Below, piece after piece: positions 35,501 to 48,476 of a stretch of DNA of 64,000 bases (position 1 is its first letter; every line of letters begins with the position of its first letter). Location of the stretch: NCBI GenBank assembly GCA_030180135.1, contig CM058232.1, forward strand, positions 72,594,016 to 72,658,015, written 5' to 3'. The position numbers were made by a program, and so were the translations under genes. Under the pieces are notes generated by a model. The model worked only from the letters and a program-made list of their open reading frames with translations, searched no databases and had not been told where the DNA came from. Source of the stretch: Orychophragmus violaceus. Its lineage: Eukaryota; Streptophyta; Magnoliopsida; Brassicales; Brassicaceae.

Positions 35501-36277
35501 AATAACCAAGAGCTTTGAGAAACGCGTACCTTATCCCCGATGGAAGTTGTTTCAATTCAATTTTCGGAGCCTTTTCCTCTGCCCAATCTATGTTGACTTG
35601 CAACGATCGATGCGAAGGTTGTGTCGATCGATGCAACGTCGCGGCAGACACTTCTAACTTCATCACTTGCTCAGCAGAATCCATCAGTTTTGCATAGCAG
35701 ATTGCAGGCTCGTCTTGTAGGTGTTCCAGCTCCATTATAAAACTCAGTAAAGCTCTTTCCAGTGGATCTTCATCATGTGACTTGTGAAAGTACTTTGCAG
35801 CCAAATCACCCAGTGTGTCCACATAGAAGGTCTGTCCGTCGATGGTTGGTCTCTTCACCAGTTTGTCCATACCAAAACTCATCTTCAGATCACCCACATT
35901 CAGAATTATTCTACCTCCTTGGCAGTCAATCATCGCACCAGCAGTAGCTAAGAAAGGCCTGCCCAAAATCAGTGGATCCTTCGGTTCCTCTCCATACTGC
36001 AGAACCACAAAATCAGTAGGTATCACACATTTACCAATCATTATAGGCACATCTTCTAGTACTCCTTCAGGGATTCTAATTGTTCTGTCTGCTAAGACTA
36101 GTGAGATCCTAGTTGGCAAGAAATCAGTCATTCCAAGTCTCTTAGCTACAGAGAAGGGCATAAGATTCACACTAGAACCAAGATCACATAGGGATCTTTC
36201 AAATCTTTCCCTGTAGATGGCACAATCCAACACAAAGCTCCCTGGATCTTTCAGCTTCTCAGGAATTCTGCCCTGAA
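32544..36277 (-). pseudogene. pol: Athila-2 pol: protease, RT, RNase H, integrase
   Basis: One frame is broken by three nonsense codons: TGA at about 34206 (TGG in Athila-3, after the segment DAKPRLLR), TAG at about 33795, and TAG at about 32766 (CAG in Athila-3). The protease has CDLGSSVNLMP and LLGRPFLATAGAMID. The RT has HRMCIDYRKLNAATRKDHFPLPFIDQ, FLDGYSGFFQIPIHP and the catalytic box FMDD. RNase H has MCDASDYAVGAVLGQ and TDHSALKYL. The integrase has the HHCC zinc segment and the D,D,E core (GIDFMGPF, ISDGGSHF, QTSGQVEVSNR). CGATCG cassettes at 33915-34000 and 35597-35632 are translated in frame between domains. Confidence 0.88.
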
Positions 36278-36282
36278 CTACT

Positions 36283-37478
36283 TGATAGGTCAGGTTTTAT
36301 TCCCTATACTAACTGCAAGTGCACAGCAATATCAATGTAGTATATAGGGTTATCGAATCCACATGGACACTGGTCTCGATAGATCAGAACAGTAGAGATT
36401 AATAATAGGAATAAAAGCAGGTAGTGAATTAAATAAAAGCAAGGCGAGAAAGTAAATCAGTAGCAGGAATTGGTTGTGAAAGCAATAAACTAAAAGCGCT
36501 AAGTCTAGGGAATTTTCAGGAAATCAGACAAGCAGACAAGTTAATCAGTCAGGATCAAATTAAACTCAGTTCTAGAACTCAACTCACGGAATTAGAATTA
36601 ACCAAATCTCTTTGCGAAAATCCTCTAAGTCTAAGTGCAGTAATCCAAATCTCTTTGCAATTACTAACAGATTAAACCAGCATTAATTTCAAGTTCGATA
36701 TGTTCACAATTAAACTAAGCCAAATCTCTTTGCGAATAATTTAATTGCTCAACCTAAATAGTTCAGATTCTAAACCACACTCTCGTGTCGTATTTAGCAA
36801 CCTAAGATCTAGATTCTAATTGATCAGGTTAGAACTAGCATTAAGCACAATCTAGTTTGAAGAACATTCTAATCATGTGAATCCTTAACTGAATTAAATA
36901 AGTCTAGCAAGTCATAAAATCCTTAATGAGAAACCCTAAACCTAACTATGAATCTACTCAGACATGATTAATGAAACAGAAATCATAGAATTAATAGATT
37001 GCATATAAGAAATTAAATAGATAAAGGGGTTCGAAATCTTCTCCAAAATAGATGAAGTACAGGATTAGATCAGCCCCAAAAGCTCTAAAAATCTCTTAGC
37101 TCTAAGTATGAAAGCGTATCTAAAATAAAAGCCAAAACTCTAAATATATAGGCATAATCTCGGCTGGGGCTTCTGTGTAAATACTGAAACTATTCTGGGC
37201 TTCTCTGCAAATCTTCATAACTTTGTTAAACCGCCGCGTACGGCCCATATCGCTAGTGTGTCGATCGACACCAAAGGTGTGTCGATCGATGCATGATCAT
37301 CAAATCGGGCAGTGAGTTAAACTCTCGGCCAAAATGCTCCAAAAGTCCCAAAATACTCCAATTATCTCCAATTAGCTCCAAACCTGATTAAACCTGTAAA
37401 AGACTCTAAAAGAACACAAAAGACACTAAAAACACAACTATATCATGGCATAAAATGGGTAAAAACCATGATATATCA
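36283..37478 (-). repeat. Athila-3 3' LTR
   Basis: This 1196-bp LTR (+ strand TGATAGGTCAGG...GATATATCA) has a paired CGATCG cassette at 37257-37293 with the 7-base spacer CAAAGGT. To its right ACTCCCCCACACTTA is the complement of the polypurine tract. Confidence 0.94.
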
Positions 37479-38826
37479 ACTCCCCCACACTTAGCCTTTG
37501 CTTGCCCTCAAGCAAAACAGAGAACTAAAATGCAGTGAAGAGGTTTGAAAACTCTTCAGAAACTCTTTTCATCCTAGAAGCAGCAATACTCAGATTCCCC
37601 TTAGTAAACCACATGAAAAAATCAACCTGCAGACATCAAGACCAACATATACTTCCCCCACACTTAGCAACTGTCCTAAGTAAACTCCACAATCACATTC
37701 AAGCACTCAAATTCTCCCTACTGGCTTCTGCAAGTATTTAAGTGCGGTCTCACCTAAGGAGTATCGATCAAAGGCACATGGATTCTTACCTTATCAGCTC
37801 TAGACCACCATACTATCTTTCTCTAGTCCCTTTCTTCTATTTCCCTTCCTTAGCATTCTGATTTTTCCCCATTGGGTATCATTTTATTTTTTTTATCAGT
37901 GCTCTTCCCGTTAAGGGGTGTACTTTGGACACATTCCATGGATGCACAGGATATGAGAGTTTTAGCTACCATTCCCATGACCATTTCGGAGTTAATAATT
38001 CATCCTCAGTTTATTATCTTTTTTTTTTTAATTGGAAGGGGAGAAGGGAACTAAATAGGACAGGTTTACAGGCTGTGTCAGAACTAACAAGGGAATCCGA
38101 CACAAAGTATACCAAGCCCTTAGGTGAGAAAATCTAAGTCAGTATTAGGGTGAAGTCAGTAAAAGGATCCTCTGATACCTGAAGTGATGTGGGTGTCCTC
38201 AGTAGGTTGATCCATGTCTGGGTTTTCTAATAGTCAGAGATAATCTGCAGCTTCATCCCAATGGTTACTTAAGTTCCTGCAAGTGCTACTAATCTTCTAA
38301 AAAAATCATTGTTTCTTACTTAAACAAATTTTGACACAATAAAACATAAATTTTAAAAAATTTAACTGACTCTAAGAAAACAAAAGAAAGAAGTTAGTAG
38401 AACCTCCCCCACACTTAAGACACACTGTCCCCAGTAGTGTCAAGCGAAGGGTTGGCAAAAAGAAAATAAAAATTTGTTTAAGGATGGTTAAGTTCTCTCG
38501 GGTTTTACCTCTGTCGCAGTCAGGCATCGATCGTTGCACTAAGTGCATCGACCGTTGCTAGGCGATTTTTCGTGTATAATCGATCGTTGCTCAGGACCGC
38601 AACGATCGCTGCAATGCGATTTCTGTCGTATTGTGACGATCGACACAATGGTGTGTCGATCGACGCACTGCGTATTAATCCGAGACCTGCAAACAAAAAC
38701 CCACCAAAACCAGAAACAAGCGTAAAGTCCTATAAAAATACTAAAATCAAAATGCAAAAACGAAAACAGTGGGTTGCCTCCCACTCAGCGCTTGTTTAAG
38801 GTCATTAGCTTGACGCTTCAGCAGAT
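37479..38826 (-). other. Athila-3 3' untranslated region
   Basis: No env-like gene. It contains, just after the polyprotein stop, the conserved hairpins (GTCA/TGAC at 38801-38814; AGTGGG/CCCACT at 38768-38785), three regularly spaced CGATCG cassettes at 38523-38676, and three purine motifs (CCCCCACACTTA on the + strand near 38406, 37658 and 37480). Confidence 0.7.
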
Positions 38827-41800
38827 TTATGTCGAGGGTGCATCATCCAGAGGCAGAATCTGCCCTCCTGGAATCTCGGCCTTAGCCCAATAATGTTTCA
38901 CCCGCTGTCCATTCACAGTGAATTCATAACCGTCTTTACCAGTTAGAATGACAGCTCCATACGGACGCACCTCTTTGATTGTGAAGGGACCAGACCATCT
39001 TGATTTCAGCTTACCTGGAAACAAATGCAAACGAGAGTTATACAAAATTACCTGATCATTGGGCTCAAACTGTCTAGAGACAATCTTCTTGTCATGATAT
39101 GCCTTAGTCCTCTCCTTATACAGCTTTGAGTTCTCATAAGCAAAATGTCTGATCTCATCCAACTCATTAAGCTGTACCAATCTCCTCTCTGCAGCAGACT
39201 TAAGATCAAAGTTCATCTGTTTCACAGCCCATGCTGCTTTGTGCTCAAGTTCCACTGGCAGATGACATGCTTTTCCATATAGCAGATGGAATGGAGTGGT
39301 CCCAAGTGGTGTCTTGAATGCTGTCCGGTAGGCCCATAATGCATCATCTAACTTTGCTGCCCAATCTTTTCTTGTCTTTCCAACTGTCTTCTCAAGGATC
39401 TCTTCAATCTGCCTGTTAGAAACCTCAACTTGTCCACTAGTCTGAGGGTGATAAGGAGTAGCGACTCTGTGATGAACTCCATGCTTCTTTAGCAGCTTCT
39501 CGAAGACCTTATTGATAAAATGAGATCCTCCATCACTAATCACTATACGAGGCACTCCAAATCTGGGGAATATGATGGTTTTAAACAGCTTAATGACCAC
39601 TGAAGAATCATTGGTTGGACTAGCTATTGCTTCAACCCACTTAGACACATAGTCTACAGCAACCAAGATGAACTTATTCCCATAGGATGAGGGAAAAGAA
39701 CCCATAAAATCTATACCCCAACAATTAAAAACCTCAACTTCCAGAATGAAATTCTGCGGCATTTCATGCTTCTTGCTGATTTTCCCTCTCCTCTGACAGG
39801 CATCACACTGAGTAATGAAAGAATGAGTGTCTCTAAACATTGTAGGCCACCAGAAACCTGCTTTCAGAACCTTAGACACAGTCTTGAATGTAGCAAAATG
39901 TCCAGCATAATCTGATCCATGACAGTGGAAGAGGATGTCTGGAACTTCAGATTCAGCAATGCATCTCCTGTAGAGACCATCTGAACAGTGTTTATAGAGA
40001 TAGGGTTCATCCCAGTAGTATCTTCTAAGCTCCCTAAAGAACCTTTTCTTTTCATAACCCTTTAAATCATCGGGTAAAGTCTCATCAGCAAGGTAATTAG
40101 CTATATCTGCATACCAGGGTCGATCAGAGGTTGCTACAGCAGCAATTTCGAAGTCATAATTCCCAATTCTAACTCTGAAAGACTCTCGGTTCGTATCAGT
40201 TATGCATCGACCGTTGCGTATGCGTGTGTCGATCGTTGCTTCCCCGATACCTGTATCGACCGTTGCCAATGTGGCATCGATCGACACAATGCGATTGTCC
40301 CGACAGTTCTGCAACTCACTGCCCAAATCCATCTGAAAAACTGTATTGATCATGTTGACGTTTTCCTCAGGAAAATAATCATTTATAGGCACGTCTTCCT
40401 CAACTATCATCCTTGAAAGATGATCAACAACTCCATTCTCCACTCCCTTCTTGTCCCTTACTTCAATATCAAACTCCTGAAGCAACAGAATCCATCTCAA
40501 CAGTCTAGGCTTAGCATCCTTTTTCTGCATTAGATACTTCAGGGCTGAATGATCAGTGTGAACAATCACCTTGGAGCCAACAAGATAGGGGCGGAACTTC
40601 TCAAACGCAAAGACAACAGCCAACAGCTCCTTCTCTGTGGTTGCATAGTTCATTTGTGCATCATCTAGTGTCCTACTAGCATAATAGATAGCATGGAGCT
40701 TTCTGTCCTTCTTCTGTCCCAGAACACCTCCTACAGCAAAATCACTTGCATCACACATAACCTCAAAAGGTAGATCCCAATCTGGAGGCTGAACTATTGG
40801 AGCGCTCACCAATGCCTATTTGATCTGTTCAAATGCAGTCTGACAGTCTGCAGTGAACTCAAATTTGGTATCCTTACATAGCAAAGCAGTGAGTGGCCTA
40901 GCAATCTTGCTGAAGTCTTTGATGAACCGTCTATAGAAACCAGCATGTCCAGGAAAGCTTCTTATGGACTTAACAGAATCATGTGCCTGAAGGTTTGTCA
41001 TTACCTCGATCTTAGCGCGGTCCACTTCGATCCCTGCTTCAGACACTTTATGTCCAAGAACAATACCATCTCTGACCATGAAATGGCATTTTTCCCAGTT
41101 AAGGACCAAGTGTTTCTCTTCACATCTAGTCAGCACCTTGCACAGATTATCAAAACATTCATTATAAGATGATCCATAGACTGAGAAATCATCCATGAAC
41201 ACCTCCATAAAGTCCTTAATCATATCTGTGAATATGGACATCATGCATCTCTGGAAATTGGCAGGAGCATTACAGAGTCCAAAAGGCATCCTACGGTAAG
41301 AAAATGTGCCATATGGACAAGTAGAAGTGGTCTTTCCCTGATCTTCTGGGTGGATAGGAATCTGAAAGAAACCTGAGTATCCATCGAGGAAGCAGTAATT
41401 AGGATGATTGGCTAACCTCTCTAGCATCTGATCGAAAAAAGGCAAGGGAAAATGATCCTTCCTAGTTGCAGCATTCAGCTTCCTGTAATCTATGCACATC
41501 CTGTGTCCTGTTACAGTCCTAGTAGGGATCAGCTCGTTCTTCTCATTCTTCACAACTGTAACTCCGCCCTTCTTAGGTACTACTTGGACTGGACTCACCC
41601 AATCACTGTCAGAGATAGGATAGATAATCCCAGCATCAAGGAGTTTCATAATCTCCTTCTTAACCACTTCCTGCAGATTAGGATTAAGCCTTCTCTGATG
41701 CTCAACAGACGTCTTAGACTCATCCTCAAGATGTATCCGATGCATGCACAGCTCCGGTGAGATACCTGAAATGTCATCAAGAGAATAGCCAAGAGCTTTG

Positions 41801-43368
41801 TGATGCTTGCGCAGCTTGCTTAGCAGTAAAGTGAGCTCTGCGTTGTTCAAACTAGCATTAACAATCACTGGATAAGTTGAATTGGGTCCAAGAAATGCGT
41901 ACCTTAGCCCGGATGGAAGTTGTTTCAGCTCTATTTTCGGAGCTTTTTCCTCGGCCCAGTCTCTGTCGACTTGCAACGACCGATGCTTAGGTAGTGTCGA
42001 TCGTTGCATCGTTGCGTCAGACACTTCCACCTGCATTGCTACTTCAACAGAATCCATCAATCTCGTATAGCACATTGCCGGCTCGTCCTGCAAGTACTCC
42101 AGCTCCAATATAGGGCTCAGTAAAGCCCTTTCTAGTGGGTCTTCAGCATGTGATTGGTGAAAGTACTCTGCAGCCAGATCACCCAATGTGTCAACATAGA
42201 AGGTCTGCCCGTCGATGGTTGGTCTCTTTACCAGCTTGTCCATATCAAAACTCATCTTCATATCTCCCACATTCAGAACTATTTTACCTCCTTGACAGTC
42301 AATCATCGCACCAGCTGTAGCTAAGAAAGGCCTGCCTAGAATTAGTGGATCTTTTGGCTCCTGTCCATACTGTAGAACCACAAAGTCAGTTGGGATCACA
42401 CATTTGCCAATCATTATAGGCACATCCTCCAATACTCCTTCGGGAATCCTGATTGTTCTATCTGCCAGAACCAGTGATATCCTAGTGGGTATAAAGTCAG
42501 TCATCCCGAGCCTTTTAGCAACTGAGAGGGGCATAAGATTCACACTGGAACTAAGATCACATAGAGACCTTTCAAATCTCTCTCTGTAGATAGCACAATC
42601 CAACACGAAGCTTCCTGGATCCTTCAACTTCTCGGGAATCCTACCCTGTGTCACTGCACTACAAACCTCATTGATCATCATTACACTCTCCTCATCAGAC
42701 CACTTTCCAGCAATCATATCCTTAAGGCATCTCTTCATCACAGGATAGGTTTCCATGGAGTCCATCAAAGGCACTTCAACTTTCACTTTTTTAATGAACT
42801 CCTTCCACTTTGCATTCTGCCTATCATTCTTAGCTTTTCTGGGATTCTTGGGATAAGGTACCTTAGGCTTGTATACTCTCTCGGTCGACTGTTTCGGTTT
42901 CTCTGGTTTTGAACCCTCTGCAGTCGCCTTGCATCGATCGTCACTAGAGTTGTTTCGATCGTTGCTGGGTGACTTCGCTACGGCAGTTTCCTCTTTATCG
43001 CCTTGCATCGACCGTTGCTTGGTTGCGTCGATCGATGCATTGCGAATGTCACGGATCTCATCTTCCAACTCGTCAATTTCCACGAGTTCTTCCACACTCA
43101 GCTGTCTTTTCTGGCCAGGTAACAACTCCTTACCACTTCTCAATGTCACTGCATTGCATTGGTACTTGGGATTAGCATCAGTTCGCCCTGGGAGATATCC
43201 ATCTTCCCTCTGAGCATATCCAGCAGTTCTTGCAACCTTAGCATCAAGCTCCTTCATATGTGCGCTCAGGTATCCAATCTTTCCATTCAGTTCCTCATAG
43301 ATTGTATCTATCTTCTTGTCGAAATCTGCAGCACTCTTAATCTGTTTTTTCAGCAGTTCTTTCATCAT
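38827..43368 (-). pseudogene. pol: Athila-3 pol: protease, RT, RNase H, integrase, with one stop
   Basis: The frame from 43368 to 40816 (850 codons) carries the Gag C-terminal region, protease (CDLSSSVNLMP, with Ser in place of the usual Gly of DLG; LLGRPFLATAGAMID) and most of the RT (HRMCIDYRKLNAATRKDHFPLPF, FMDDFSVYG). It stops at TAG near 40816, where GAG is expected (EQIK-stop-ALVS). The same frame then continues for 661 codons to 38827 with RNase H (MCDASDFAVGGVLGQ, TDHSALKYL) and integrase (HHCC segment, GIDFMGSF, ISDGGSHF, QVEVSNRQ), ending DDAPST. Several CGATCG cassettes are in frame (40205-40290, 41974-42010, 42930-43045), read as SIDAT, DRNNSSDDR and similar. Confidence 0.9.
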
Positions 43369-44702
43369 CGCTCCATCTTACTCCCATGAGCTGTAGGTGC
43401 AGGAGGAGTCTGATAAGATGAAGATCCATAGGTTCTCTGAGTACCTTGTCCAAAAGGCTTCTGAAAACCACTTGTCTGTCCAAAACCAGCTGAGCTCTGA
43501 TTGCCTGCGAAGGCACTCTTCTGTCCTCCATTGAAGAATCTGTTTCCCTGCTGATTACCAAATATGTTACCTTGGAAACCAGGTCCTCCAATGTAATTCA
43601 CATCTTCTTCCTGAGTGTCCTCCTCAGTCTGAATTACTTCTACATCTTGTGTAAAGTGGACAGCCTTTTTACCAGCCAGGAGATTGCAGATTGTGTCCAT
43701 TCTAGATCTCAATTCAGCCATCTCTGTATTCTCTACACTTCCACCAGATTTCTTCCTCCTCTCATCCATAGTCTTGCAACTGTTGCTGCTCACTAGGTTC
43801 TCAATCAACTGCTTAGCTTGTGCAGGAGTTCTGGTGTTGAAGTTTGCATTACTGGAGTTATCCAGTGCAGACTGATATGCCAGATCTATGCCTCTGAAGA
43901 AGATACCTAGCAATGTGACCTCAGTGAATCCATGGTGTGGACAGTCACGCTGGTATTTCCTAAATCTCATCCAAGCAGTCTTAAGTGGCTCAGTAAGACC
44001 TTGGGTAAATGTCAGAATGTCCTGTCTGGACTGATCGGAACGCCCATCATCATAGAAGTGACGCAGAAACTCACTCTTCAGGGCTGCCCAAGTAGTATAC
44101 TGACCAGGTGCCAGTTGCTTCAGCCATGCAGCAGCGTCTCCAGCGAGACTGTATGGAAAGAGCTTGAGGAACAGATAATCTTGGCAGACTCCATCATACT
44201 TCATGCCATTGATTAGGTCCTCAAATGTATCAATGTGATCCATAGGCTGCTCTGTAGGATGACCATGGAATGCATTCTGTCTCATCAGCGAGTAATAGAT
44301 GGTCTTGATCTCAAAATCATCCCTCTCAAAACCAGGAAGAATTAGAGCTGACCGGTTTGCATGAAACTCATCCGGTCTGTTGTAGTCAGCTAAGGTTCTC
44401 TCATGGACAACCATCTCTCTACCCTGGGCCTGTCTTGGCGCTTGGTTCTGCTCCTGTTGCGGTGGCTCAGGAGGGTCAGGGATGACATTCCCTTCAGCAT
44501 CAACTCTTTGCCAAGCAGCATTGTATGGGTTGTTATCTTGGTCCCTCAGAGTACCTTGAGCATCGCGTACTAGAATCAGCCTCTGTACTACCATTCTTTC
44601 TCTTCTTTCTCTTCTGTTAGTCCTCTCTAGACGTCCAAGTTCTTCAAGATCGAGATTGATTAGGCTTAAGTTCGGATTACTTCGAGTTTCACGCTTCTGC
44701 AT
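43365..44702 (-). pseudogene. gag: Athila-3 Gag, frameshifted at its end
   Basis: The first in-frame ATG is at 44702. The frame contains the Gag core (ADYNRPDEFHANRSALILPG, MDHIDTFEDLINGMKYDG, GDAAAWLKQLAPGQYTTW, QRDCPHHGFTEVTLLGIFFRG) without stops, then a Gly/Gln/Phe-rich segment. It ends at 43365 in a 4-base ATGA overlap with the next frame. The overlap arises from loss of one base: Athila-1 and -2 read ATGGAGGC(A/T)ATGATG here, Athila-3 ATGGAGCGATGATG. Other copies are in one frame here, so this is more likely a mutation than programmed frameshifting. Confidence 0.85.
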
Positions 44703-44967
44703 AAACTGTCTGTAATCATCAAGCAACGATCGATGCTAACAGTGCAACGATCGATTCAATCTCAAATCGCTTAGTGACGATCGACACAAGAGGTGCAATG
44801 ATCGACGCAAGGCGAAATCGGTACCTGCGACAGAGAGAAAGCAGAGAAGAAATCAGTAAAATAAAATAAAAACAAAAACAAAAACAAAAAAGAAAAATTC
44901 CTAGTAAAAACCCTAAGTTCGGTCCTATCGAAGACTCTAAGAGTCCCCGGCAACGGCGCCAAAAACT
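44703..44967 (-). other. Athila-3 leader with primer binding site
   Basis: The primer site is the complement of 44944-44961, reading TGGCGCCGTTGCCGGGGA, an exact match to that of Athila-1. Two CGATCG cassettes (44726-44811) lie just before the gag start. Confidence 0.85.
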
Positions 44968-46163
44968 TGATAGGTCAGGTTTTATTCCCTATACTAACTG
45001 CAAGTGCACATCAATATCAATGTAGTATATAGGGTTATCGAATCCACAGGGACACTGGTCTCGATAGATCAGAACATTAGAGATTAATAATAGGAATAAA
45101 AGCAGGTAGTGAATTAAATAAAAGCAAGGCGAGAAAGTAAATCAGTAGCAGGAAATGGTTGTAAAAGCAATAAACTAAAAGCGCTAAGTCTAGGGAATTC
45201 TCAGGAAATCAGACAAGCAGACAAGTTAATCAGTCAGGATCAAATTAAACTCAGTTCTAGAACTCAAATTACGGAATTAGAATTAGCCAAATCTCTTTAC
45301 GAAAATCCTCTAAGTCTAAGTGCAGTAATCCAAATCTCTTTGCAATTACTAACAGATTAAACCAGCATTAATTTCAAGTTCGATATGTTCACAATTAAAC
45401 TAAGCCAAATCTCTTTGCGAATAATTTAATTGCTCAACCTAAATAGTTCAGATTCTAAACCACACTCTCGTTTCGTATTTAGCAACCTAAGATCTAGATT
45501 CTAATTGATCAGGTTAGAACTAGCATTAAGCACAATCTAGTTTGAAGAACATTCTAATCATGTGAATCCTTAACTGAATTAAATAAGTCTAGCAAGTCAT
45601 AAAATCCTTAATGAGAAACCCTAAACCTAACTATGAATCTACTCAGACATGATTAATGAAACAGAAATCATAGAATTAATAGATTGCATATAAGAAATTA
45701 AATAGATAAAGGGGTTCGAAATCTTCTCCAAAATAGATGAAGTACAGGATTAGATCAGCCCCAAAAGCTCTAAAAATCTCTTAGCTCTAAGTATGAAAGC
45801 GTATCTAAAATAAAAGCCAAAACTCTAAATATATAGGCATAATCTCGGCTGGGGCTTCTGTGTAAATACTGGAACTATTCTGGGCTTCTCTGCAAATCTT
45901 CATAACTTTGTTAAACCGCTGCGTACGGCCCATCTCGCTAGTGTGTCGATCGACACCAAAGGTGTGTCGATCGATGCATGATCATCAAATCGGGCAGTGA
46001 GTTAAACTCTCGGCCAAAATGCTCCAAAAGTCCCAAAATACTCCAATTATTTCCAATTAGCTCCAAACCTGATTAAACCAGTAAAAGACTCTAAAAGAAC
46101 ACAAAAGACACTAAAAACACAACTATATCATGGCATAAAATGGGTAAAAACCATGATATATCA
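44968..46163 (-). repeat. Athila-3 5' LTR
   Basis: This 1196-bp LTR is 98.7% identical to the 3' copy and has the paired CGATCG cassette at 45942-45976. Confidence 0.94.
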
Positions 46164-48222
46164 CTACTGCACTACATACCTCTGTGATCATCATTACACT
46201 CTCCTCATCAGACCATTTACCAACAAGCAAATCCTTAAGACATCTCCTCATCACAAGAGAAGTCTCCATAGAGTCAATCAAAGGCACTTCGACTTTCACC
46301 TTTTTAATGATCTCCTTGCATTTGGTATACTGTCTATCATTCCTAGCTTTTCTGGAATTTTTGGGAAAAGGTACTTTAGGTTTGTAAACCCTTTCACTCG
46401 ACTGCTTCGGTTTCTCTGGGTTTGAACTCTCTGCAGTCGCCTTGCGTCGATCGTCGCTGGTGTTGTGTCGATCGTTGCTGGGCGACTTTGTTACGACAGG
46501 TTCTTCGTTTTCGCCTTGCATCGACCGTTGCTGAGTAGCGTCGATCGATGCATTGCGAATATCACGGATCCCATCTTCCAATTCTTCAATTTCCACGAGT
46601 TCTTCAACACTCAACTGCTTTTTCTGGCCTGGAGATAGCTCCTTACCGCTTCTTAATTTTACCGCATTGCATTGATACTTGGTATTAGCATCAGTTCGCC
46701 CTGGGAGATATCCATCTTCCCTTTTAACATATCCAGTAGTCTGTGCAACTTGAGCATCAAGCCTTTTCACATGTGATTTCAAGGATTCGAATTTCCCATT
46801 CAAATCATCATACACCCAATCCAGTTTCTTGTTGACATCCACAGAAATATTGGTTTGTCCCTTTAGCAGATGCTCCATCATTGCCTCCATTTTACTCTCA
46901 TGAGTAGTAGCTACAGGAGGTGCTTGGTAAGAGGAAGATCCATAAGTCTTCTGATTACCTTGTTGGAAAGGTTTCTGAAATCCACTAGTCTGTCCAAATC
47001 CAGAAGAGTTCTGGTTGCTGTTGAAAGCACTCTTCTGTCCTCCATTGAAGAACCTATTACCAGAATGATTACCAAACCTGTTTCCTTGGAAACCAGATCC
47101 TCCGATGTAATTCACATCCTCTTCCTGATCATCTCCTTCATCATTGATCATCTCAACATCTTGAGCAAAGTGGACAGCTTTCTTCCCAGCTAGAAGATTG
47201 CATACAGTGTCCAACTTAGATCTAATATCAGCTATCTCAGAATTCTCCATCTCCCCACCGGACTTCTTCCTTCTCTCATCAGTAGTCTTGCTGCTATTAC
47301 TGCTTACCAGATTATCTATCAACTGCTTTGCTTGAGCAGGAGTCCTAGTGTTAAAGTTGGCATTGCTAGAATTGTCCAACGCAGTCTGATATGGAAGATC
47401 TATTCCTCTAAAGAAGATGCCTAAAAGTGTTACCTCAGTGAATCCATGGTGCGGGAAGTCACGTTGGTACTTCTTAAACCTCATCCAGGCTGTCTTAAGA
47501 GGCTCTGTTGGACCTTGGGTGAAGGTGAGAATGTCCTGTCTGGACTGGTCTGAGCAGGCATCATCATAGAAATGACGCAGGAACTCACTCTTCAGAGCGG
47601 TCCAAGTAACAAACGTCCCAGATGGAAGTTGTTTCAGCCAGGCTGCAGCATCTCCAGCCAGAGAGTAGGGGAAAAGCTTGAGGAACAGATAGTCTTGGTT
47701 AACTCCATCGTACTTTATTCCAGTGACTATGACCTCAAACTAATCTATGTGATCCATCGGCTGCTCACTTGGAGAGCCATGGAAGGATTTCTGCCTCAGG
47801 AGAGAGTAGTAGATGGTTTTGATTTCAAAATCATTCCTCTCAAATTCAGGAAGTACAAGAGCTGACCGGTTAGCATGAAACTCATCCGGACTGTTATAGT
47901 CAGCTAAAGTCCTCTCGTGGACAACCATCTGTCTACCTTGGCCTTGTCCTTGACCTTGGTTCTGCTCCTGCTGCGGCTGTGGTTGCTTTGGAGGATCAGG
48001 GATGACATTCCCTTCAGCATCTATCGGTTCTCTAGCAACATTGTAAGGATTGTTGTGTCGGTCCCTGGGGGTACCTTGAGCATCAGGCTTTATGATCACA
48101 CGTTCAACAACCATCCTTGTTCTTCTAACTCTTCTGTTGGTCCTCTCTAGTCTTGCAAGCTCTTTAAGTTGGAGGTTTACGAGATTAGTGTTCGGATTAC
48201 TTCTGGTATCACGCGTCTGCAT
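46164..48222 (-). pseudogene. gag: Athila-2 Gag, one in-frame stop, cut by Athila-3
   Basis: The first in-frame ATG is at 48222 (MQTRDTRSNPN...). TAG at about 47737-47739 follows the segment MDHID, where the other copies have a sense codon. The rest of the frame is open through GDAAAWLKQL, QRDFPHHGF, a Gly/Asn/Gln/Phe-rich stretch and a basic segment (KPKVPFPKNSRKARNDRQ), up to the Athila-3 insertion at 46163. Two cassettes at 46449-46548 are read in frame as SIDATQQRSMQ and DRHNTSDDR. Confidence 0.85.
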
Positions 48223-48476
48223 AAACCGTCTGTAATCGCCAAGCAACGATCGATGCTAGAAGTGCAACGATCGATTCAACTCCAATCGCCTAGTGTCGAT
48301 CGACACAAGAAGTGCAACGGTCGATGCTATGCGATTTCGAAACCTGCGACAAAGAGAAAACAGAGAAAAATAAAAAAAAAATCAGTAAACAAAAATAAAA
48401 ATAAAAATCCTAGTAAAAACCTTAAGTTCGAAGCTATCGAAGACTCTAAGAGTCCCCGGCAACGACGCCAAAAACT
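48223..48476 (-). other. Athila-2 leader with primer binding site
   Basis: The primer site (complement of 48453-48470) reads TGGCGTCGTTGCCGGGGA, one mismatch from the tRNA-Asp-type site. Two CGATCG cassettes lie at 48245-48330. Confidence 0.8.

Larger units (their letters stand above)
36283..46163 (-). mobile_element. Athila-3: full-length Athila-type Ty3/gypsy element
   Basis: This is 9881 bp with two 1196-bp LTRs (36283-37478 and 44968-46163), flanked by CTACT (36278-36282 and 46164-46168). It lies inside the Athila-2 gag-pol frame, splitting the segment EVCSAV/VQGRIPEKLK. The LTRs differ at about 16 of 1196 sites (1.3%). It is the least damaged full-length element in the window: only one frameshift and one stop were found in gag-pol. 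Its LTR and 3' region are close to those of Athila-1, so the two belong to related subfamilies. Confidence 0.95.

Noticed and set aside
43365..43368. ATGA overlap in Athila-3 as programmed frameshifting or stop-start reinitiation
   Set aside because: Athila-1 and Athila-2 are in a single frame at this point and differ by one extra base, so a private one-base deletion explains it.
47737..47739. In-frame stop in Athila-2 gag as a readthrough site
   Set aside because: The other copies have sense codons here and the following codons do not match a known leaky context.
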